Part shown: piece by piece, positions 57,513 to 64,000 of the stretch
Layout: the number at the start of each line of letters is the position of its first letter
Numbering within the stretch: the stretch's first letter is position 1
Source: Bactrocera neohumeralis
Taxonomy: Eukaryota; Arthropoda; Insecta; Diptera; Tephritidae
Assembly: GCF_024586455.1 (NCBI RefSeq)
Contig: NC_065921.1
Coordinates: forward strand, 50,924,574-50,988,573
Reading direction: 5' to 3'
Length of the DNA stretch: 64,000 bases
Program-made: the position numbers and the translations under genes
Notes under the pieces: model-generated
Told to the model about the DNA's origin: nothing
The model's database searches: none
The model's input: only the letters and a program-made list of their open reading frames with translations

Positions 57513-57796
57513 ATGAAGAAATTGAAGTATTTTAAAGCGTTACTATTTGGTAAGTTTTTCGTGTCTTTATCATTGATCGAAATTTATAATTACATACAGT
57601 TTAAAATTTTTTTGTAGAATGTGTAAAAGTTGAAGGCTTCACCGAATCGGAGTATGCTCACCCAATTCAAAAAAGCATCAGACTCGCCAAAGGCCGTTTC
57701 TTTAAATATCGTAGCTTAAAAGAAAACCATTCCCTTTTATACATAAATACCTATTTTAATAACGAAATATACATATACATGCACTTTCCTAAATAA
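57513..57796 (+). CDS. Possible small two-exon gene, 71 residues
   Basis: Exon 1 is ATG 57513 to 57549 (MKKLKYFKALLF plus one base); a donor GGTAAGTTTTT follows. A 68-base intron (57550-57617) ends in TTTTTTTGTAG, and exon 2 runs to TAA at 57794-57796. The product starts with a basic then hydrophobic dozen residues, then CVKVEGFTESEYAHPIQKS and a basic LAKGRFFKYR stretch, ending YIYMHFPK. The intron size and splice signals are typical of flies. It sits antisense in a shot intron and inside the terminal inverted repeats of the element at 57114-58110, so it may be an element-borne gene, a nested host gene, or chance. No family recognised. Confidence 0.22.
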
Positions 57797-57849
57797 AGCA
57801 AAATTAATATGCAAATTTTTCTATTCTACTATTGACCTTGGCATCGAAG

Positions 57850-57980
57850 AATTCATCGTTAACTGTGGCATCGAAGACTTCTTCGTTAACATTGGCATCG
57901 AAAAATTCTTCGTTAACTATGGCATCGACAAATTCTTCGTTTACTTTGGCATCGAAGAATTCTTCGTCCCTATGGTAAGC
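57850..57980. repeat. 27-bp minisatellite, about five units
   Basis: Unit GGCATCGAAGAATTCTTCGT then TAACTNT, repeated five times with a few changes. 27 is a multiple of three, so frames stay open on both strands through the array. Most units contain the palindrome CGAAGAATTCTTCG or a one-base variant. Confidence 0.9.
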
Positions 57981-60379
57981 GAAAGAGGTGATCTGTTACT
58001 TTTCGTAGGACATCGCCGTGTTAATTTTCATCGGTAGGAGCAAGCGATTCAATCATGCTGCATCGTTTACCTTGCTCGCTTACCAATGTCTACCATATCC
58101 CGCTGGGTATCGAATTAGTTTCTATATTACTCTTTTTTAATATATATGTATATATTCGAAAGTTTCAACATTTACACATCACAAGTAATTAAACAATAAT
58201 GTTATTTTTATTATGATATAATATGCGTTTTCGTATTGATTGTCAATTTCAATAATTTTTTACACTCTTTATTCAAATAAAGAAAAAAAAATATCCTTAA
58301 AAATTATTTTCAAAATAGAAAGAAAACGTCGGTTAAAAAACTGATTATCCGCTAAAGCACTTAGTCAGTTCAATATGTTGCGCTGTTTTACTAATGACTG
58401 AAACAAAAAATGTTTGTACACATTTCAATGCACTTCGTCTAAAATACAGGTACAAAAATACCATATTTGTACTCTATCACTGCGCTCTTTACACACACCT
58501 CTGTTAGCTAAAAGAGAATTAAACTTGTTTACTCTTAACAACAAATCTATGTTAATATCTTTAACCAATACTCTCTTTAACGCTGTTGGACTGAAGTATT
58601 ATCAAATAGACATAATATTGCTCAATTAATTGCAGCTGACATTAATTCACTCAGAAAGAACATTTATGACGAAATTAATTCAGTAGATAACATTGATAAA
58701 AGGATTACTAAAAAACAAAATAGTGCATTGTCGCATTAAAAAATTAAAAGATCCTCGGTACTTTCTATAACGCAGACGCAACACCCTTCAAAGAAAAGAA
58801 AAGATATTGGAGGGTAACTGGAATATTTATACCCAATTTTTATCCCACTATTGCAAAGTATAATCAAATTCTATTGTGTTTGATACAAATTATTCAAATC
58901 AAAAAGTCTCACTTTGTGAAATCATGTTAGAACATATGTACATATGTATACCGTATAAAATTGCTTCCAATTTTTACCATGTTTATAAGGCATTTTAAAT
59001 TTAAAATACCCTTATAGTACGAGTATATGTAATACCATGTTCAGACCGACACTTAATCACAAGATTTCGGCTGTTGAGTAGTTTATCCCACTAATCTTTT
59101 AAATTTAAAAGATTTCGCAATACAAAAATTACAGTTCTTAATCTCGTCTCCGAGGTGATATGAATCTAATTCACGCGAAAACTCTCTGTGCGACTCTGAT
59201 TTAGCATCATCTACTTATCAGCATTGGAAATCTATTACATTATCCCAGCTGATTTAAACACTACAAAGAGAAAAAAAATTTAAACAAACAAATGAATTAA
59301 ACGCAATGAATCTCAATTCACCTGAAAATCGACTTCCCAAATAAAAAAATGCGTCCATTATTTCCATTATATGGAAAATATTTAAAAGAAGACGGCTTTT
59401 ATAACAAAATACTATATAAGAATGTTTTCTTTTAATAAATATTAAGCGATGTGAATTCTTGAATGGCAAAAACATCTGTTTTATCTTCTCTCCAACGGCA
59501 GTGAGAACGGACTTGATTAGTGAAGAAATTAAATGTAATCTAATCACTTAAAATTTTTAGTGGGAACATATGAGAACATGTATAAAAATTTTAAAGATTT
59601 GAATAATGCATTTTAATTATCTTATTTTCAGGGACTTTTAAATATTTATTAAATATCGCTTTTACGTAGGATGCAAAAAGTTACCTAAGTGATGCTATTG
59701 CGAGAGCGGAAAAAGTATTTAACACCTTCGAGCTGCAATGAGCCGATACATATGTATGCATCATGTGTAAATGGTCTGTATACATCAACGTAAAGTACAC
59801 ACAAATCATGTTTTTGCATTAGGTGTTTATTTGGTGTGCGTAGGCGATAAGGTAAAAAATACGTAGGCAAACTTGAAAGTCGTTGTTTGTCGTTGTCAAA
59901 TGAATTAATAAAATTGGAATATTTTTCAAGAAAATAGTTGTAAAAACATGACACATACATACATATACATATATGTACGTACGCATAAGTATAAAAATGG
60001 TTGCAAAACCAAATCTAAAAAAATTAACGTGGGAGCAACGAAATAATATTAACTTAAAACTCATTTTACCCACACTTTTTCTGTAATAAAATTATTAACA
60101 TTCAAACTAGTTTGTAACGATATACTATATACATATGTATGTATATTACATATTATATTTATTTTCTTCTAATTGTAATAAAATTAATAATAAATATATA
60201 GCTTCTGATTTCAAATATACCATAGAAGGTCACACATAAAGTTGATTTAATGTGTTATAATGATTTATACTCCATTTGCAAGGAAATATTTTTTATATAT
60301 CCTAAATATTTTAAGTCAAATACAAAAAATAATAGAGAGAATAAGTATATTTAAATGTTTTTTGTTTTTGTTATATATA

Positions 60380-60690
60380 AAGATGTACTGCCACCAGGAT
60401 TGTGCCGATATGTAAAAACACCGTGGGAGAAAAGGAATTAGGTCCCAGTAACACGAATTCACATAAATATGCACGGTGGCGAACCGTTTTCTTCTGCAGG
60501 ATGGGGCTGATCGAGATAACTGCAGGTAAGGCTTAAAACAATTGGAGGCTCCACGGTAAGAGATACTGGAAGAGGTATCGATAGTGAGGCCGCTGAACTA
60601 CGTAACAAAACTCCCTATGGCATTGTTAAGGACCAAAACTAACCGTGGCTCACGAGCCTACCAAAGAAACCTAACTTAACCTAAAGTGAA
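60380..60690 (+). repeat. Unclassified, relatively GC-rich interspersed sequence
   Basis: About 310 bases with a base composition unlike the neighbouring intron (CCACCAGGATTGTGCCGATA, GCAGGATGGGGCTGATCGAG) ending GAAACCTAACTTAACCTAA, which resembles a retroelement 3' tail. No ORF. Class unknown. Confidence 0.35.
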
Positions 60691-60909
60691 CAATTTCAAC
60701 ACTTCGAAATTCGTGTGTTACAAATTACGGTTAGGTTTTCATATATTTAATCTTTAAAAAAAAATTGTTTCGTATAAAAAGAACAATGATTTTACAAAAA
60801 ATGTAAAGATTTAAAATTTCTAAAGAAAAATCTTAAAGGTATATTAAATCGACGATTGCAAAAAATTATGCTATAAATCGAATTTAAAAGAGCTTTTCAT
60901 CGTACTTAC

Positions 60910-61080
60910 TTGGAAATGCAAGATGATAGTCCAAATGAGACCAAGGGTCAATTTGGGATTGCCATCAACGATATCTTCAGCTCGGATGTTAACTAATTTA
61001 ATTTTTTTGTAACGAAGAAAATCAAGGGCCATTTGGGCATTTTGTAACATATGAAAACGCATTTTTCCTTTTTCGCGTGG
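60910..61080 (-). CDS. shot: shot exon encoding C-terminal half of CH1
   Basis: Exon of 171 bases (57 codons, phase 0 both ends). The acceptor is TTTTATAG and the donor GTAAGTAC. The peptide PREKGKMRFHMLQNAQMALD is followed by FLRYKKIKLVNIRAEDIVDG and NPKLTLGLIWTIILHFQ, which is the most conserved stretch of the plakin/spectrin CH1 domain (the actin-binding site region). It splices to ISDIVVG in the CH2 exon. The first half of CH1 and the usual first exons must lie beyond 64000. Confidence 0.97.
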
Positions 61081-61513
61081 CTATAAAAGAAGAAATTTTA
61101 TATTATTTATGAAACTTTAGTAAATTTAATATAATGAGTTGAAAATTGTGCAACACATATACATATATATTATTTATTTCTAAATATCTAATTAATTAGG
61201 GTTTTCACAAGTCTCATAAAGTTATAAGTAATAACGATTCGAAAACATAGTATTGAGAATTGTAAATGTGTAAACTCATTTTTGTATGACATCCAACAAC
61301 AATTTTTTTAAACAAGTGTAAAAATTTATAATTTTACGATTTTACGATGCTTTACGACGGGTTGTGAGTACCCCAAATGTGAAACAAAATAAAAAAAGTA
61401 TGCATTTTAAGGGTAAAACATTTTGTGATTAGAATATTGAAACATGTTAAATTAATTTCTTTATCAATATCAAACGACGAAATCATTTAACGCTTCTGGC
61501 CCGAATGATATTA

Positions 61514-62686
61514 CAGTGATCAAATTGAAAGGTGAATTTTTAATTTATATAATGTTTATCGAATCGATAAATTTTTTCATCGATTTTTACTATGTCTGAA
61601 CTTATTGAACAAAGAAGTGCGATAATGCACCATCTCATTCTGCATTGGTTATTCGTGATAATTTCGCCACATTTTCAACTAATATCGTGCCGCAACCACC
61701 GCATTCGCCTGATTTACCTTCGTGTAACTTCTGGCTATTCACATTACCACTCCGAGGATACCGTTTTGAATCAATTAAGGAAAGCTGAATCGTGCTATGA
61801 TGACTGGAAAATTCGTTGACTTGGACCCCAAACTCAATTTTTATCTTCACGCAACTTCCACGGTTTTTAAAGCTAAAGGCGCTCTTAGTTTTGTTAAACG
61901 TTGGTCTAAAGAATTTAGAGATCCGCTTACCACAAAAATTCTTTTTACATCTCTGGTGAGGCCTATATTGGAGTATGCTTCTGTGGTTTGGAACCCTAGT
62001 TACCAAGTCCATTCTGATAAGTTAGAGTCCGTTCAAAAACAATTTTTACTTTTTGCCTTGAATCATTTGCATTGGGATTCCAGTTTAAATCTTCCCCCTT
62101 ACATTAACCGTTTAAAACTTATAAATCTCCCGACACTCGCTAGTCGTAGGGAGATGCTTGGTATAATATTTCTTGTAAAACTCGTGAATGGGTCAGTCTG
62201 TAGCCCATCTCTTTTATCTGATATTAATTTTGACGTTCCCGCTCGCCCTACCAGGCAGTTTAGACCCTTACTTTTAAAATTTTCTAGAACAAATTTTGAG
62301 TTAAATGAACCATTCCGCCGTATATGTCATGATTTCAATTTTCATTCCAGCACATTTGATCTAACAGACTCACTCTTTACCATTAAAAAAATTATTTTAT
62401 CTACTCTTAACAAGTAACTTTTAAAAATTATAAACTTTAATCTAATTCTTAATTTCGGCTGTTGAAATTTTTGTTTCTGTAGCTGAGCAGCTTAAGATCG
62501 CAACGCTTAAAACTCTCTTGCCTTTTATGACTCGGCTAATTCCGCTCGTTTGCGGATCGCGCCCCTCGCGTCGGTTGGGCGGGAGGAGGGTAATCGTTGG
62601 GTATTATTATTAAGTGCATTGTAGTGGGAAGGGATTACTTTGAAGGAGATGAAATGGACAAAATTCACCTTTCAATTTGATCACAG
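61514..62686 (+). mobile_element. Mariner element split by a LINE
   Basis: TIRs CAGTGATCAAATTGAAAGGT and its inverse ACCTTTCAATTTGATCACAG, TA on both sides (61512-61513, 62687-62688). 61622-61818 reads ... HHLILHWLFVI in one frame and, in another, DNAPSHSALVIRDNFATFST (D2) and PQPPHSPDLPSCNFWLF, where Asn replaces the third catalytic Asp. DDWKIR at 61797 is interrupted by the LINE, and KCIVVGRDYFEGDEMD resumes at 62612. The N-terminal half and D1 are missing. Confidence 0.88.
61819..62611 (+). mobile_element. 5'-truncated LINE inserted in a mariner
   Basis: The frame starting in mariner sequence continues by chance into VDLDPKLNFYLHATSTVFKA, then LVRPILEYASVVWNPSYQVH and LINLPTLASRREMLGIIF, ending at 62417. 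LEYASVVW is a hallmark of jockey/CR1-type reverse transcriptase C-terminal regions. A 3' UTR of about 190 bases ends in TATTATTATTA just before mariner sequence resumes. Confidence 0.85.
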
Positions 62687-63034
62687 TATTATATGCAACA
62701 CCTAAAGTTTAAACATCTCTAAAAATGTTTAATTCAGTGTTGCTTGATTGTAGAAAATACCACATCGTCTTTAACTTTTTTACAGCTATTGGTCGATCTT
62801 TCGACCAGCAACTTTGATTAATCACCAAGTCGAAAATGAACGAGATATGTCGTGAAATCAATAATTGTATGCGATTTTGCATCTTTCTGATTCCGTGGCT
62901 AAACGGCTCAATGTAACAATCTCAAAAAATTTTAAGCACCGAGATTTTTTTATTATAAGCAAAATAAAAAGTTGAAATAAAATCAATGGAGTGGATCTAG
63001 GTGCCGTCGGAAATGGGTTAAGCATTCCTGAATA

Positions 63035-63746
63035 CAGGGTTTGTCGGGAAAGTAATAGGACTGACTTTCTTTCGCCGCGACTGTACTTCGGAGCATGCGC
63101 GCACCGACTGGATTCGCTAGAGGGCGTTCCTAGCTAACTAAATTCTGTGTGAAACTCGGTGAATCTGCGACAGAGACATTTGGTATGACTAAAAGTTGAT
63201 TTGGCAAGAAGTGGTGTGTTTCGGTGGCACCCGACCTTTTAGGAGGGCGGGGAAGAGGTCGCTGATGATGTTGGGAGATCTGCGACTTCAAACTAAAACC
63301 GATAATGTCACTCGTGTGCGAAAAGTTTTGAACTTGTACTGTCGACTAAGTATTCGTTTAATTGCCCAGATGTTAAATTTATCAAAATCTGTGGTTTATG
63401 GCATTTTGACGGAGCACTTGAACATGCGCATGGTGTGCGCGAAGATGGTACCAAAAGCGCTCACTAACGACTAGAAATTGCGGCGGGTGGAAATGTGCCA
63501 AGAAAATTTGAACATGTGTGAAAGTGACCCCCAATTTTTGAATAACGTAATCATAGGTGACGAGTCATGTATCTTTAGATGAAAGACACACTATTTGAAT
63601 CGACAGAGGCGATCAAAACAGCATGCCACTCGGCTCTCAGGGCTATTCCGGAGAATGCCTTCCATGACGGCTTCAATCCTTGGAAATCGCGCTGGCAGCG
63701 CTGCCTCGACGCAGAGCCAGTCCTATTACATTCCGGACAAACCCTG
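63035..63746 (+). mobile_element. Mariner element, internally deleted
   Basis: 712 bases, TIRs CAGGGTTTGTCGGGAAAGTA and the inverse of CAGGGTTTGTCCGGAATGTA, followed by ATAGGACTG in both, with TA on both sides. 63220-63700: VRKVLNLYCRLSIRLIAQML (HTH), VYGILTEHLNMRMVCAKMVP, an in-frame TAG at 63471-63473, NNVIIGDESCIFR (D1), then a deletion straight to STEAIKTACHSALRAIPENA and NPWKSRWQRCLDAE. D2 and D3 are lost. Same family as 54883-55219. Confidence 0.88.
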
Positions 63747-64000
63747 TACATAAGGTACTGTTTAATATTTCTGCCATTTGTGTTTACAATACTTTATTTG
63801 TGAGTTACGACGCGAGCAAAGTTAAGTGCTTTATTGGTTTTTCAAAGTGTTTTCCAAGTTTTTGTAAGATATTTAGAGTGAGAATATTTAAATATAAGGG
63901 TATTTCAACTTAGACGCCTGTTTACACTTTTTTATAAAAATACTTTGATTTTGCGCTTAATGTGATTTCCTGTTGGAAAAAAATTTTGCTTTCTTAGAAA

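Larger units (their letters stand above)
57114..58110. mobile_element. Element with 15-base TIRs and internal minisatellite
   Basis: ATACCCAGCGGGATA at 57114-57128 and its exact inverse at 58096-58110. Inside are subterminal GAAGAATTCTTCG-like motifs (57157-57205), the possible small gene at 57513-57796 and the 27-bp tandem array at 57850-57980. No target duplication is evident. The class is unknown; small elements with internal minisatellites occur among Helitron-related repeats in flies (inference only). Confidence 0.55.
50067..60909 (-). other. shot: shot 10.8 kb intron between CH1 and CH2 exons
   Basis: It holds the candidate alternative first exon (56273-56581), mariner relics, dispersed repeats and a minisatellite-bearing element. 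Unassigned stretches: 50067-50681, 55222-56272, 56582-57113 and 58111-60379. At 59030-59052 a lone AATACCATGTTCAGACCGAC resembles one end of the MITE at 15331-15993, with no partner end found. If the alternative exon is real, its promoter should be in 56582-57113, where I see no clear TATA/Inr. Confidence 0.7.
61081..64000 (-). other. shot: shot intron within CH1, right edge
   Basis: Intron upstream of the CH1 exon, continuing beyond the window. It carries a mariner split by a LINE (61514-62686) and a second short mariner (63035-63746). 61081-61511, 62689-63032 and 63749-64000 show nothing recognisable. Confidence 0.75.

Noticed and set aside
1..64000. CRISPR arrays, bacterial operons, tRNA or rRNA genes
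   Set aside because: The only regular tandem array (57850-57980) has no spacers; no cloverleaf or rRNA signature was seen; the introns and splice sites show eukaryotic nuclear DNA.

Overview
The window is animal nuclear DNA, almost certainly from a fly (Diptera). The protein similarity is strongest to the insect spectraplakin Short stop (Shot/Kakapo). The introns are AT-rich and full of mariner and Tc1 relics. From memory, one dispersed repeat (ends near TGTTGCAAGAGTATA, and a CGGTTGCACCCGAAC tail) is typical of tephritid fruit flies; that placement is an inference.

One host gene spans the window on the minus strand. In transcript order its exons are: end of CH1 (60910-61080), CH2 (49787-50066), end of CH2 plus start of the plakin domain (42055-42968), then plakin-domain spectrin repeats (41123-41491, 37632-38550 with an embedded SH3, 34179-34809, 33976-34111, 31918-32001, 29759-29980), a 40-codon linker exon (7449-7570), and a giant plectin-repeat exon (1-5404) that runs off the left edge. 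Every junction I could check has a GT donor, an AG acceptor and a matching codon phase. The first part of CH1 lies beyond 64000, and the rod, EF-hand and GAS2 regions lie left of position 1. An open exon at 56273-56581, between the CH1 and CH2 exons and in the right phase to join CH2, is a good candidate for the alternative first exon of a half-actin-binding-domain isoform.

The introns are a transposon graveyard. Region by region: 8.0-9.6 kb, TTAA-flanked and TA-type MITEs. 10.3-11.0 kb, a mariner inserted in a dispersed repeat. 11.7-14.9 kb, two LINE 3' ends around a rearranged transposase remnant. 15.3-16.0 kb, a MITE. 17.6-20 kb, two Tc1/mariner-superfamily relics. 20.8-26.8 kb, a tiny TTAA MITE, an A-tract-interrupted mariner, a recent tandem duplication and another mariner. 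28.6-31.7 kb, two TTAA MITEs and a repeat. 35.8-37.5 kb, a complete but dead Tc1 element with IR/DR ends. 38.7-40.9 kb, a mariner deletion derivative and a Tc1 relic. 44.5-55.2 kb, dispersed repeats nesting a pogo-like MITE and at least six mariners. 57.1-58.1 kb, an element with a 27-bp minisatellite. 61.5-63.7 kb, a mariner split by a LINE and a second short mariner.

No transposase here is intact. I see no tRNA, rRNA, CRISPR or bacterial-type operon. The best leads are the alternative first exon, a small spliced plus-strand ORF at 57513-57796, and the nested elements with readable insertion sites. I found no convincing new multi-gene system.
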